Assembly (NCBI RefSeq): GCF_000327285.1
Contig: NZ_HE998569.1
Location: 128,666 to 192,665, forward strand
Length of the DNA: 64,000 nucleotides
Reading direction: 5' to 3'
Source: Holdemania massiliensis AP2
GTDB taxonomy: Bacteria; Bacillota_I; Bacilli_A; Erysipelotrichales; Erysipelotrichaceae
Each line of letters begins with the position of its first letter. Position 1 is the stretch's first letter. The position numbers and the translations under genes were made by a program. Of this stretch, positions 45,133 to 54,414 are shown piece by piece. The notes under the pieces are model-generated. The model worked only from the letters and a program-made list of their open reading frames with translations, had not been told where the DNA came from and searched no databases.

Positions 45133-45183
45133 TTGACATAACTTTCGGAATCAATAAAATAGTAGAGGGTAGACGATCGTCTA
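45133..45183 (+). promoter_or_regulatory. promoter and 14-bp palindromic operator of flavoprotein 45202
   Basis: -35 TTGACA (45133-45138), -10 TAAAAT (45155-45160), 16-base spacer. The perfect palindrome TAGACGATCGTCTA (45170-45183) lies where transcription would start. TAGAC/GTCTA half-sites are known in TetR-family operators such as NemR boxes. A TetR repressor encoded elsewhere is inferred. Confidence 0.75.
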
Positions 45184-45201
45184 TCAAGGAGGAAAGAAGA
45201 A

Positions 45202-46986
45202 ATGAAAAAATTAGTTGCCATCGTTCTTGCGGCGATGCTGCTGATGACAGGGTGCTCGACCAAAGCACCGGAAGCCACCGGCGGAATGAAAGCAGGAACC
45301 TATAAAGCAACGGCAGCGGGATTTCATGGCGATATTACGCTGGAAGTCACGGTTGATGCAGAAAAGATTACCGACATTCAAATTCTTGAACAGACCGAAA
45401 CAGAAGGAATCGGCGCAGCCGCTTTACCAGAGTTGGTTACCAAGGTTTTGGATAATCAGACCCTTGGAATTGATGGAATTTCCGGTGCGACAGTCACTTC
45501 CAATGGTTTCAAAACAGCGATGGAAGATGCTTTAACCCAGGCAGGTGCAGATATGGATAAAATGACAAAACCTGTAGAATCTTCTTCTGCGACCAAAGAG
45601 GAAGTTACATTGGATGCGGATATCGTCGTTGTCGGCGGCGGGGCAGCCGGTCTGACCGCAGCTCTGTCTTCGCAGCAGAATGGCAATCAGGTTATCCTGT
45701 TGGAAAAGACAGGCGTTGTCGGCGGTGCCAGTGCAATGGCCGGAGCCGGCACGATGGCTACCGGAAGCCAGTGGCAGAAGGAAGACGGTTATGAAGATTC
45801 TCCGGAACAGCTGAAGGCGGATATGCTGAAAAACGGACATAACAACAATGACGAAGCGACACTGGACATTTATGTCAATACAACAGGCGCCGCATTTGAC
45901 TGGCTGGTATCGGAAGACGGTGCCAACGTTCCTTATCAGAGAGATGGCAAGCCAACCCGCAGTTATTCCGGCCAAGGCCGCGGAGCAGGCGTGGTTTCCA
46001 GCTTATCGGAAAGCTTTACGACGGGCGGCGGGACATTGATGACCAATACCCCGGCGACTGAGCTGATTGTTGAAGACGGCGTTGTTAAGGGCGTAAAAGC
46101 CAGTGATGAAACAAAGAATTATACGATCAATGCAAAAGCTGTCATTCTGGCAACCGGCGGATTTGGTGCAAATGATGCGATGGTTCCAGAAGAATACAAA
46201 CAGTTTGTTTATGCCGGACATGCCGGAGCTACGGGCGATGGTCTGAAGATGGCGGAAGCGGTGAACGCGGATACGTTCAATATGGAATTTGTCAACACGC
46301 AGCCAAACTCCATGATTCTGCCAAGTGGTTTAGGCCAGTATTGCAACCCGGGTGTCGGCGGAGCTTATGCGGCTTCCGGAGCATTCTTAGTCAATCAGGA
46401 TGGCGTGCGGTTCTCGAATGAAAAGGGCAATGCCTGGGATCTGATGCAGGATATGAAAAAGAATACAGCGCAGTATCTGATCATGGATCAGGCTTCCTTC
46501 GATGCTTTCAATAAAGGCATGACAGGCTCGAAGATTTATTCTGAAGAAGATGTCGAGAAGTGGCTGGCCAATGACGGCGAAGGCAATCCGTTTATGGTTA
46601 AAGCAGATACGTTAGAAGATCTCGCAAAGAAGATGAATCTGCCGGAAGGTGTTTTAACCGAAACGGCAGCGAAGTATAATGAAACAGCAGCTGCGGGCGG
46701 AACTGATGAATTCGGCCGTGAACTGACTGCACCGTTGAGTGCGGAAGGCCCTTATTATGCTCTGCAGCAGTACATCCGTTACTATGCGACACTGGGCGGT
46801 TTGCGGATCAATGAAAGCATGCAGGTTCTGAATACTGAAAAGCAGCCGGTTGAAGGTTTATATGCAGCGGGTGAAGTTGTCGGCGGTCTGGAAGGCGACG
46901 TCTATATGGGCGCGACGCTGTTCGGCTGGGCTGTAACCAGCGGTTACAACGCAGGCAACGCAGCTTCTGAGGCGATTGCGAAATAA
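45202..46986 (+). CDS. lipoprotein FMN_bind/FAD reductase (fumarate/urocanate reductase-like)
   Basis: A 594-residue lipoprotein (lipobox LMTGC, Cys18). The FMN_bind domain (about 30-110) ends with DGISGATVTS (91-100), the flavinylation motif. The FAD_binding_2 domain starts with IVVVGGGAAGLTAALSS near 141 and ends with AAGEVVGGLEGDVYMGATLFGWAVTSG. This is the same plan as the protein at 41.9 kb, but a diverged paralogue with different substrate-site residues. It is preceded by a promoter and a 14-bp palindrome and followed by a strong terminator, so it is an independently controlled single gene. The acceptor is unknown. Confidence 0.91.
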   Translation: MKKLVAIVLAAMLLMTGCSTKAPEATGGMKAGTYKATAAGFHGDITLEVTVDAEKITDIQILEQTETEGIGAAALPELVTKVLDNQTLGIDGISGATVTSNGFKTAMEDALTQAGADMDKMTKPVESSSATKEEVTLDADIVVVGGGAAGLTAALSSQQNGNQVILLEKTGVVGGASAMAGAGTMATGSQWQKEDGYEDSPEQLKADMLKNGHNNNDEATLDIYVNTTGAAFDWLVSEDGANVPYQRDGKPTRSYSGQGRGAGVVSSLSESFTTGGGTLMTNTPATELIVEDGVVKGVKASDETKNYTINAKAVILATGGFGANDAMVPEEYKQFVYAGHAGATGDGLKMAEAVNADTFNMEFVNTQPNSMILPSGLGQYCNPGVGGAYAASGAFLVNQDGVRFSNEKGNAWDLMQDMKKNTAQYLIMDQASFDAFNKGMTGSKIYSEEDVEKWLANDGEGNPFMVKADTLEDLAKKMNLPEGVLTETAAKYNETAAAGGTDEFGRELTAPLSAEGPYYALQQYIRYYATLGGLRINESMQVLNTEKQPVEGLYAAGEVVGGLEGDVYMGATLFGWAVTSGYNAGNAASEAIAK

Positions 46987-47015
46987 GTTCCAACTCAATT
47001 TGATGTAATGTAAAT

Positions 47016-47072
47016 AAAAGCCATAACTGGAATTTTGATCCGATTGGATTAAAAGGAAGGTTATGGCTTTTT
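47016..47072 (+). terminator. terminator after flavoprotein 45202
   Basis: Perfect stem AAAAGCCATAAC / GTTATGGCTTTT. The loop is long, and the arm is followed by T's. It marks the left edge of the AT-rich island. Confidence 0.85.
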
Positions 47073-47508
47073 CTGTTCAATAAAATGGATTAGAACTGGA
47101 TTTAAAGTAGTTCCATGTCTATTCAAAAACACCTAGAGCTAGTTGTATCCTAGAAAAGTGCATTAAATAATGAAAATGATATGATTAGGAGGTGTATTTT
47201 AACAAATCGCAGTGAACTCAGATAAAACTAGATAGTAAACTTCAGAAATGACGGCAAAGAGTAAGTCGGAATTTAAACAAGGATAGTTGGTTATTGCGAA
47301 AGAGTAGATTAACCACGGAGTATCTAAAATTTTGGAAGATGTTATTGACCACGTTTCAACTCATGGATACAGAATCAGATCATAGATGTAGTAATAATTT
47401 GAAACGATCTGATCATGTAGATTAATGTGAATCAATATGAATCGAAAGAATTGAGCGACACTGAGTAGGATACAATTAGGGGTTTTGGCATCAAAACACC
47501 CGAAATAA
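47073..47508. other. AT-rich intergenic region at island edge
   Basis: About 435 bases, visibly more AT-rich than the flanks. Short broken frames occur but none is supported. A weak hairpin with GGG/CCC and TTTTG/CAAAA arms (about 47479-47501) lies just past the stop of the leftward membrane-protein gene. Confidence 0.45.
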
Positions 47509-48342
47509 TTACATAATGATCCAGTGGAACCATGTTCCCATAACCCGTAATCCGAAGATAACCCACCAAATGATCGTTTTAAAAAAGATTGGATTAAACA
47601 GCTTATTTTTAGAAAATGAATAAATGAAGGAAGTCGGCAACTCTGAGAAAAACATAACTTGAAGTATGTCGTTATCCTCCCAAAAACACTCTAATGGACG
47701 GGTATGCATCATTATTGTTGATATCCATGCGAAATAGAAATAGAAGATGAATTTGACCCAGCGATGATTATAAAAATCAGGCATTATTTCGTTGATTATT
47801 AAGGTTGGGAATAATAAAAATGTGAAAAAGAGGAAAGTAGAAATAAAAAAACTATAAATTAAAAACACATAGGTATAATGAACAAATAAGAGACGATATT
47901 GGATATATTGGTAAATATTACTATCTGGTCGATAATAGATAAGAAAACCGCAGACAATAGCTAAAATATAAACAAAACAAGTGATTTTAAAATCGCGATA
48001 TGTATAAGAATCCTTTATTTGAAATTTAATTCTTAACTTAATACATACGATATAAATTGGAATGAAAATAAATGCAAGATTTAAATAGGCTAATCGACCT
48101 TCGGGAAAATAAACTGCGTCTTTAAGGTAAACTAAAATTAGGAAAACGAAAGAAAAGAAAATCGCAAATAGATAATGCCCCTTTTTGATTTTAATAGCAC
48201 GGAGCTTAATCAAGAAGAAAATAGATAAACAGAACATAAAGACATTAAAAAAATGTGTTCCTTCATTAACCGAATAAGAAAAAAAATTGCTGTATAAAGA
48301 AAGAAATAAAATTAAACCTAGGAATTGTGCTACCTTTTTCAT
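47509..48342 (-). CDS. polytopic membrane protein of unknown function
   Basis: A 277-residue, very hydrophobic protein with about seven or eight membrane segments and very AT-rich codon use. No family is recognised. Segments near the C-terminus include ISTIMMHTRPLECFW and FFSELPTSFIYSFSKN, ending in a WWVIFGLRVMGTWFHWII helix. AGGAG lies before the ATG. A diverged, frameshifted relative with the same C-terminal pattern lies head-to-head at 48633-49284. Its composition and orphan status suggest horizontal transfer. Confidence 0.75.
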   Translation of the reverse strand: MKKVAQFLGLILFLSLYSNFFSYSVNEGTHFFNVFMFCLSIFFLIKLRAIKIKKGHYLFAIFFSFVFLILVYLKDAVYFPEGRLAYLNLAFIFIPIYIVCIKLRIKFQIKDSYTYRDFKITCFVYILAIVCGFLIYYRPDSNIYQYIQYRLLFVHYTYVFLIYSFFISTFLFFTFLLFPTLIINEIMPDFYNHRWVKFIFYFYFAWISTIMMHTRPLECFWEDNDILQVMFFSELPTSFIYSFSKNKLFNPIFFKTIIWWVIFGLRVMGTWFHWIIM

Positions 48343-48632
48343 TGTTTACTCCTGTTAAAATTGTGAAGCGTTGTATCAGTGAAATAGTTTGAAAGTAAGT
48401 TCGCCAAAAAACTGCTTAATTTGCAAAAGTATAATAGTAAATTTGAAATAATTATATGCAATTAAAAATAGGTTGTCAAACGCTTTAAATCCATTAGATT
48501 CATAAAATTAAAGAATGTAATTATGTTATAATACTTTTATAAACTCATTATATAAGTGTCATGGAACGGATGATGACCTGTTTTCTATTCTGAACAGTTT
48601 AACTCTAATAAATGTAAGGTGTTCTAAATTAT

Positions 48633-49284
48633 ATGAATTTAATACTAGGATGTAAACTCTTATCTTTTATAATCATTTTTCATTTTAGTATAATGGCTGC
48701 GCTAAAGGGTAATATTTTACTAGTTAATCTCTTTATAGTTGGAAGTGCAGTAGCAATTTTATTTAAATTAAAAACCTAATATTAATAAGTTCATTTATTC
48801 TGGGTTCATTATGTACATTGGTTTTCTATGATTCTATGTCTCTGAAATATTTAATCATAAATATTCTTGAAAATATTAGTCGGCATTTTTTTGAGTTTTT
48901 GTTATATAGTATTTTATTATCTTTTTTTACTACTGTGTTTTTTCTGATTTTCCCACTATATTACATAAAATACTTATTAGAATCTAGTTTTTGTAATAAA
49001 TTTATCAATGTATTTCTATATTTGTACTTTCCAACTATCATTCCTATATTAATGCATTGTATTCCGTCCGTTGGATATTCGCCTCATCTGGAGATTAATA
49101 TATTCAGTAATTTAGTACTGACAGATGTGCACTTTCTTATTTTATTTTCAGAAATTCCTTCTTCAATCATCTTTTTGAAAACAGAAAACAACTGGTTTCT
49201 ATCCATATTTATAAAATTATATTTTGGTGGACTTTCTGGAATATAGTTAACGCTGGAGGCGGCTTTGATTGGTATATTATTTAG
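48633..49284 (+). pseudogene. frameshifted paralogue of the 47.5-kb membrane protein
   Basis: Three frames in succession align with the protein at 47509-48342. The first runs from MNLILGCKLLSFIII to FKLK and stops at 48779 after an A5 tract. The second (LISSFILGSLCTLVFYD to FSEIPSSIIFLKTENNW...FIKLY) stops at about 49246. The third (FWWTFWNIVNAGGGFDWYII) ends at 49284. Matching landmarks are an FP-tract, MH at ILMHCIP/IMMHTRP, FSEIPSS/FSELPTS and WW...F.W.II. Two single-base shifts explain the breaks. It is divergent from the intact copy, with 290 bases between. Confidence 0.7.
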
Positions 49285-49566
49285 ATGTATAAGATCGTGT
49301 AAAAATATTAGAAAACAATAATTAAAATATATGGCCTGCTAAGCGAAAAGTTTATTTAGGAAAATGTGATCAGAAATGTAATATTCACTGAAAAATTTCT
49401 TTACTTAATAATTGATAGGTAAATTAAGCTTTACACATGAAGTGTTTTTTTCACATTTACTTCCACAGTATGAAACAATAACGGAAAAGAAAGTACTACT
49501 TTTATTCTTCAACAGTTTAAAGCGGAAAAACAAATAAGTAAATCGTTCATCATAGTGAGCCTTTAT

Positions 49567-50281
49567 TTACTGGTGTCGATTACTAAAATAGGAATCACGG
49601 GAACTTAAGCTTAAGTGCCTTATACTCTTTCCTCTATAAGCTCCGAATTCTTTCAAAATAGGCTCAATGATGGTATTGTTGTCAACATAATCAAAGAAAC
49701 AGGCTTTTGTATGAAAACGACTAGGGAAAATCCTGATAATTCTTTCCATCATGATAATTTCATCTTTCTCATCAAACGTATCTTCATGAACAACAAGGTT
49801 GATTTGATAAACCCCAGTTTTATTTTTCTTGATGCGCCTTGGAGAGACATTTTTGGGCTCAGAAGAATCACCAAACCGTTCCAGATAACAGCCAATATCT
49901 GGGTAACCTCTCGTTATTTCCGAACAGTAAACATGGGAAAGAATTTCAGTCTGAATAGGGATCATATTTTCCTGCGTACATTCAATGGGAGTGTTTGACA
50001 GAAAATCAAATAAAGTCCAGCTAGGATGATGCGTGTAGTTATAATCAGGAATTTTAGATATATGTGTATTTGTATGTTTTCTATACGAGCAAAGGGCAAC
50101 AGGAAGAGCAGGATTGAAGTAACAATCAGAAGGTTCCTTGAAATAATAAAGGATGTTTTCAGACTTCCAGTACAAATAAGTCATATAAATGCGAGGAACA
50201 GAAAGAAACAGGTTAAAAAGCGACGAGAATACAATGAGAAGAATGCTAAAAAAATCGAAAAGAGCGACTGCGAAGAAACAT
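49567..50281 (-). pseudogene. membrane-anchored Cys-containing protein, tandem copy A, start frameshifted
   Basis: Nearly identical to the 237-residue protein encoded just upstream (50332-51045). The homologous ATG at 50281 keeps its GAGGTGATC site. A run of seven A (50248-50254, against six in copy B) then shifts the frame, giving MFLRSRSFRFF-stop. The body of the protein (FSILLIVFSSLFNLFLSVPRIYM to SYFSNRHQ) is otherwise open. It could only be made from a GTG at 50289 that lacks its own spacing to a ribosome site. Either a fresh pseudogene or a slippage-controlled allele. The function is unknown. Confidence 0.7.
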
Positions 50282-51055
50282 GAGATCACCTCTAAAAAAA
50301 TTATAACAAAAAGGAAATGAATTCGGGTGATTTAGTGCTGTCGATTACTGAAATAGGAATCACGGGAACCTGAGTCTGAACTTCTTATTGTCTTTTCCTT
50401 ATAAGCTCCGAATTCTTTCAAAATAGGCTCAATGATTGTATTGTTGTCAACATAATCAAAGAAACAGTCTTTTGTATGATAACGGCTAGGGAAAATCCTG
50501 ATGATTCTTTCCATCATGATAATCTCATCTTTCTCATCAAATGTATCTTCATGTACGACGAGGTTAATGAGATAGACCCCAGTTTTATTTTTCTTGATGC
50601 GCGTTGGAGAGACATTTTTGGGCTCAGAAGAATCACCAACTCGTTTTATAATACAGCCAATATCCGAGTAGCCTCTCGTTATTTCCGAACAGTAAACATG
50701 GGAAAGGATTTCAGTCTGAATGGAGATCATATTTTCCTGCGTGCATTCAATGGGAGTGTTTGACAGAAAATCAAATAAAGTCCAGCTAGGATGATGCGTG
50801 TAGTTATAATCAGGAATTTTACTTATGTCTGTATTTGTGTCTTTTTCATATGAGCAAAGGGCAACAGGAAGAGCGGGATTAAAATAACAATCAGAAGGTT
50901 CCTTGAAATAATAAAGGATGTTTTCAGATTTCCAGTATAAAGAAGTCATATAAATGCGAGGAACAGAAAGAAACAGGTTAAAAAGCGACGAGAATACAAT
51001 GAGAAGAATGCTAAAAAAGCGAAAAGAGCGATTGCGAAGAAACATGAGATCACCT
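49573..51055. repeat. tandem duplication, about 765-bp unit
   Basis: Bases from about 49573 to 50290 recur from about 50338 to 51055 with scattered substitutions. The offset is 765 at the 3' ends and 764 at the start codons because of small indels. Each unit holds one copy of the leftward gene with its ribosome site. Confidence 0.9.
50332..51045 (-). CDS. membrane-anchored Cys-containing protein, tandem copy B
   Basis: A 237-residue protein with one N-terminal membrane segment (FFSILLIVFSSLFNLFLSV) and an exported domain of about 205 residues. That domain contains at least six Cys (SDCYFNP, ALCSY, IECTQEN, VYCSEITR, IGCIIKR, DCFFDY), which could pair, and a C-terminal DYVDNNTIIEPILKEFGAY region. 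No family is recognised. GAGGTGATC lies before the ATG. AT-rich codon use differs from the flanks. It lies within the AT-rich island beside its frameshifted duplicate. Confidence 0.75.
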   Translation of the reverse strand: MFLRNRSFRFFSILLIVFSSLFNLFLSVPRIYMTSLYWKSENILYYFKEPSDCYFNPALPVALCSYEKDTNTDISKIPDYNYTHHPSWTLFDFLSNTPIECTQENMISIQTEILSHVYCSEITRGYSDIGCIIKRVGDSSEPKNVSPTRIKKNKTGVYLINLVVHEDTFDEKDEIIMMERIIRIFPSRYHTKDCFFDYVDNNTIIEPILKEFGAYKEKTIRSSDSGSRDSYFSNRQH

Positions 51056-51129
51056 CGATAAGTATAAATAACGGTCTATAGAACAATTGGATTCTTTAAT
51101 TTTTCCACACTATCTATATAGTTTGAGGT

Positions 51130-51141
51130 CTACAATATTAG
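51130..51141 (+). promoter_or_regulatory. BlaI-type box upstream of the FMN_bind/M56 operon
   Basis: CTACAATATTAG, followed by ACTT, matches the box before the BlaI gene (CTACAATTGTAG then ACTT) at 14 of 16 positions, and both are preceded by GAGG. It lies about 240 bases before the FMN_bind lipoprotein gene, in a 326-base gap that otherwise shows no supported gene. Confidence 0.65.
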
Positions 51142-51371
51142 ACTTCACTTATACTATATCACGAAAGAATAAGTGATGGAAGGTCTAATCTCTAAAATCA
51201 AAGAGGAGAAGAATGAAAAATATGAAACAGAAGATAGAGCGTCATTAGCTAAAAAATCTAGTTTTATATTAAGACTTTTTATTATTTATTTTAGTTTGAC
51301 ATCTTGGGTCTATAGATGTAGATTTAAAGTGTATCAATGTCATTTTAATCATAAAGAAAGAGGAACTGAGG

Positions 51372-51905
51372 ATGGATAAAAAGCGGAATGTTTTAATGAA
51401 AATGCAGAGGATGGGAGTTTCGCTGCTTGTTCTATATATGGCTTCGGGCTGTGTCACGAAGGATGCCGATACACCTTTGTCAGAATCGAAAGTTAATGTA
51501 AAAACGGATAAAGAAACAGAGGAAGATAAAACAATACAAACGCCAATCCCGGCGGATCCTGAATTTGATCAGGTGAAGAATCCGAAGGAAGATCGTGTCA
51601 TCATGTCGGAAGATGAAATCAACCGCATGGTCTCTAAATTTCCGGATGATGGTCTTTACTATGGCTCTGCTGACGGACGCTGGGGAGAAATTTCAGTAGC
51701 AGTGAAAATAGAGAACGGATTAATTACCAACATCGCTGTGGACCAGTATGAAACCAAGGGGATTGGGGATGTTGCCTGCGATGAAATTGGGAAACGAATG
51801 ATTGAATCGCAGTCCACAGAAGTGGATACCTTAGGCGGTGCGACGATCAGTTCTAATGCCATGATTAACGCAGTTAACCAAGCGTTGTCGTTGGAGGGGA
51901 AATAA
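51372..51905 (+). CDS. lipoprotein with a stand-alone FMN_bind domain
   Basis: A 177-residue lipoprotein (lipobox MASGC, Cys27) with an acidic linker and one FMN_bind domain (about 85-175). The domain ends with DTLGGATISS, a flavinylation motif with Gly in place of the usual Ser/Thr before GAT. It should carry covalent FMN outside the membrane and act as an electron shuttle, or serve as a sensor. It lies 13 bases before an M56-LytM gene in the same operon. A redox protein cotranscribed with a cell-wall sensor is unusual. Confidence 0.87.
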   Translation: MDKKRNVLMKMQRMGVSLLVLYMASGCVTKDADTPLSESKVNVKTDKETEEDKTIQTPIPADPEFDQVKNPKEDRVIMSEDEINRMVSKFPDDGLYYGSADGRWGEISVAVKIENGLITNIAVDQYETKGIGDVACDEIGKRMIESQSTEVDTLGGATISSNAMINAVNQALSLEGK

Positions 51906-51918
51906 GCGAAGGGAGCTC

Positions 51919-54390
51919 ATGAACATGAATCAATTTATTATCACTTCGGCAGTTTTGGGAATTCTGAGTTATATTCTGATGGATCCAAAGCTGGCTCAAT
52001 CAGAATTTTTGCGTAGAAAAAGTTCCAGTCGGCTTTTAATTGGGGAAAGCATCTTCATTTTCCTCTGTTTTATCCCTTGTCTTTTCTGGCTGCCGATCTT
52101 TACTCTGTGGGTCATGGGAATCGCGGTATCCGCTGGTTTTTTCTTCCATGATAGACGGCTTGTGATTAAAGCTGAAAGAATTGATCAGACATCTGTGTAC
52201 GCGACAAATTTGCCGACGGCGTTTGTGACCTGCGAAAAACAGCCTAAAATTGTTCTTCCAGCTGATCTTGAGGTAGTTCAGAAGCGCTGGATTCTTGTCC
52301 ATGAACTTTACCATATCAGACACAATCACCATTACCTAAAATTAGCTTTCGGTCTGTTCAGAATGCTTTTCTGGTTTAATCCAGGAGCTTATCTGCTTTA
52401 CAGCATTGGAACTGAAATTTTAGAACAGCGCTGTAATGCGGCTGTAGAAAAGGAATTGACGCCTGCAGAAAGGATCGAGTATCAAAACCTACAGCGTCAG
52501 CTCAATGCATCAACAAACCTCTTTGTACTTGGCTTCAGCGATCAAAAAAAAGGTCCTGATCAGAACTCTGATGAAAAACAGAAGAATCAAGCAAAATCTC
52601 AGCCGCAGACCGGAAAGAAGAAGCTCGTTTTAGCCTCAGGTATGGGGTTTGCGGCTGCGGTGTTTTTGATCGGCATTCTGTTCTTTTGGATGTCTGCGTC
52701 AAACCGGTTTGGTCAGGATCAGGCAGCTCTGGAGAAACTGCTGGCGGAGAATCCGCGAAACAAAGACAATGAAATGGCCGTGCTTGCCCCGATGCCTCAA
52801 GGATTAGAAGAGTATGAATGCTCGCTGATACCGCTGAACAACACGCAGGAGATTCTTGTTTTTATCGATCGGGATGGTATTTCCGAAGTTCAGCTCGTAT
52901 GGAATATCAAGCAGGATAAGCTCGTTAAAGCTTATCTTCCTGCAGAACAAGCGACTTTGTCAGAAGAGCGATGTCTGGAAGCCGCGCAGACCGCAGGCCG
53001 TTACTACAGGAATGAAGAAGAATTAAAACAGGCACGGGAGAAGGCCATCGAGTATTCCGGCGGGGAACTGATCATCATTAACGAATGCGCCGCATTTCCG
53101 GAATTTGATCTGTTTCAGCTTCGGTTCGGCCCTGTTGACAATACGCAGTTTTATATTGAAATGGGCGCCCATTATAAACTGCTTTGGAATCGACAAAATC
53201 ATAAGCTGGATCGGATATCCGGCGGATTCTATCAGACCTCGATCAGCGAACAGCGGCTGGAGGAAATTGCGGCGCAGACGGCAGGGTTTTATGAACAATC
53301 GGTGGATCAGACCAAGCTTTGCTATATCGGAGAAGATCAAACAATCCTATGTCCGAATAATTATTATAAAATTCCTAAAGCGATTCCGTTTGTTTATCCG
53401 GCAGCGATGCCTCAAATTCTCTCAGATTCTTTTGAGTACGGCGTACAGGGTCTGGATATCGCGAACCAGTCCGGCAATCTGGAAGTGCTGGCGGCAGCGG
53501 AGGGTCGGGTGGAAAAGATCGGTTATGACCAAGAATGGGGAGCCTATATGATATTGGACCATGGTCACCGCAAGACTTTTTATGGCGGATTGAGTGATCA
53601 AATCTGGATGGAAACCTGGAGTCAAGTGGAACAGGGACAAGTTATCGCAACCATGAGGGAGGAGAATGCCCCTGTCCATGTTCATTTCGCAGTGCTGGAA
53701 AACAATCAGGCAGCTGCTGACAGCCGGAAATATCTTGAATATTCGCTGATTCGCGGCCGGCAGATTCAAGTTCCGGAACGTATCCAGACCCGATATACTA
53801 TTGATAAGACGCAATGGAAAGAAATTGTGCAGCTGGTCAAAGGCAGCACGGCCTTTGAAGAATATACCCCGAACTTTACGCCGAAGGTTGAACATAATTA
53901 CGGCACTCCGATTTCTGAGATTATGGTGACAGCTCAGCCGAATGACTTTTCGACACTGACCCTCGTTCAAAATTCAGAAGATAATCAATTTGACATCAGC
54001 CGAAGCTACTTGTTTAAAGTTTTGAATACTGAAGTGCTTCCGGGATGCTCAATGAATCTTGTCGTCAATGTGGCCGTCAAACTGAAAGCAGGCAAATCTT
54101 CAGCAGAGATTGCGGTTAACGTTGATCTCAAGGATCATCAGTATTCGGCTGAGGGAATTTATGATCCGGAAAAACGAATTCTGATTCAAAATGATGTGCT
54201 TATGAGCTATATGGATGCGGATGCGGAAATCCGCGGCGCCGTTGTCGAGCGGATTGAGGAAATAATGGAAAAAGCCCAGCAGATTGATGAAAAGGCATTA
54301 GCGCTTAGCGATCAGATCCTGCAGATTATTACTGGCGGCCAACCGATATCTGTCGTCACGAATTCACTGTATGAAGTGCTTGGACGATAA
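51919..54390 (+). CDS. BlaR1/MecR1-like M56 membrane protease with degenerate LytM sensor domain
   Basis: An 823-residue protein. N-terminal membrane helices are followed by an M56 zinc-protease loop HELYH (128-132) with a distal Glu at 169 in EQRCN (family usually ExxCD). A membrane helix spans about 234-256, and a large extracytoplasmic part follows. That part contains an M23/LytM-like domain at about 505-600: QGLDIA with Asp513, an AAAEGRVEKIG strand and the HVHF motif (His587, His589). The first zinc His (expected four residues before Asp513) is Val509, so hydrolase activity is unlikely. A C-terminal domain of about 220 residues is shared with the 58.6-kb paralogue. It probably senses wall fragments and cleaves or activates a BlaI-type partner (inference). 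ATG 51925 is an alternative start. Confidence 0.85.
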   Translation: MNMNQFIITSAVLGILSYILMDPKLAQSEFLRRKSSSRLLIGESIFIFLCFIPCLFWLPIFTLWVMGIAVSAGFFFHDRRLVIKAERIDQTSVYATNLPTAFVTCEKQPKIVLPADLEVVQKRWILVHELYHIRHNHHYLKLAFGLFRMLFWFNPGAYLLYSIGTEILEQRCNAAVEKELTPAERIEYQNLQRQLNASTNLFVLGFSDQKKGPDQNSDEKQKNQAKSQPQTGKKKLVLASGMGFAAAVFLIGILFFWMSASNRFGQDQAALEKLLAENPRNKDNEMAVLAPMPQGLEEYECSLIPLNNTQEILVFIDRDGISEVQLVWNIKQDKLVKAYLPAEQATLSEERCLEAAQTAGRYYRNEEELKQAREKAIEYSGGELIIINECAAFPEFDLFQLRFGPVDNTQFYIEMGAHYKLLWNRQNHKLDRISGGFYQTSISEQRLEEIAAQTAGFYEQSVDQTKLCYIGEDQTILCPNNYYKIPKAIPFVYPAAMPQILSDSFEYGVQGLDIANQSGNLEVLAAAEGRVEKIGYDQEWGAYMILDHGHRKTFYGGLSDQIWMETWSQVEQGQVIATMREENAPVHVHFAVLENNQAAADSRKYLEYSLIRGRQIQVPERIQTRYTIDKTQWKEIVQLVKGSTAFEEYTPNFTPKVEHNYGTPISEIMVTAQPNDFSTLTLVQNSEDNQFDISRSYLFKVLNTEVLPGCSMNLVVNVAVKLKAGKSSAEIAVNVDLKDHQYSAEGIYDPEKRILIQNDVLMSYMDADAEIRGAVVERIEEIMEKAQQIDEKALALSDQILQIITGGQPISVVTNSLYEVLGR

Positions 54391-54414
54391 GCAAGGATAA
54401 GAAGGACTAAAGCT

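Noticed and set aside
44923..45141. Rightward 72-codon frame after the methyltransferase
   Set aside because: No ribosome site or family match, and it contains the terminator at 45055-45094.
48818..49246. 142-codon frame as an independent gene
   Set aside because: It is the middle part of a frameshifted paralogue. No start signal is present and both flanks continue in other frames.
49615..49998. Rightward frames opposite the tandem duplicate genes
   Set aside because: They mirror the leftward genes in both copies and lack ribosome sites.
51173..51379. Rightward 68-codon frame before the FMN_bind gene
   Set aside because: Charged, low-complexity start, no ribosome site, and it overlaps the start region of the better-supported lipoprotein gene.
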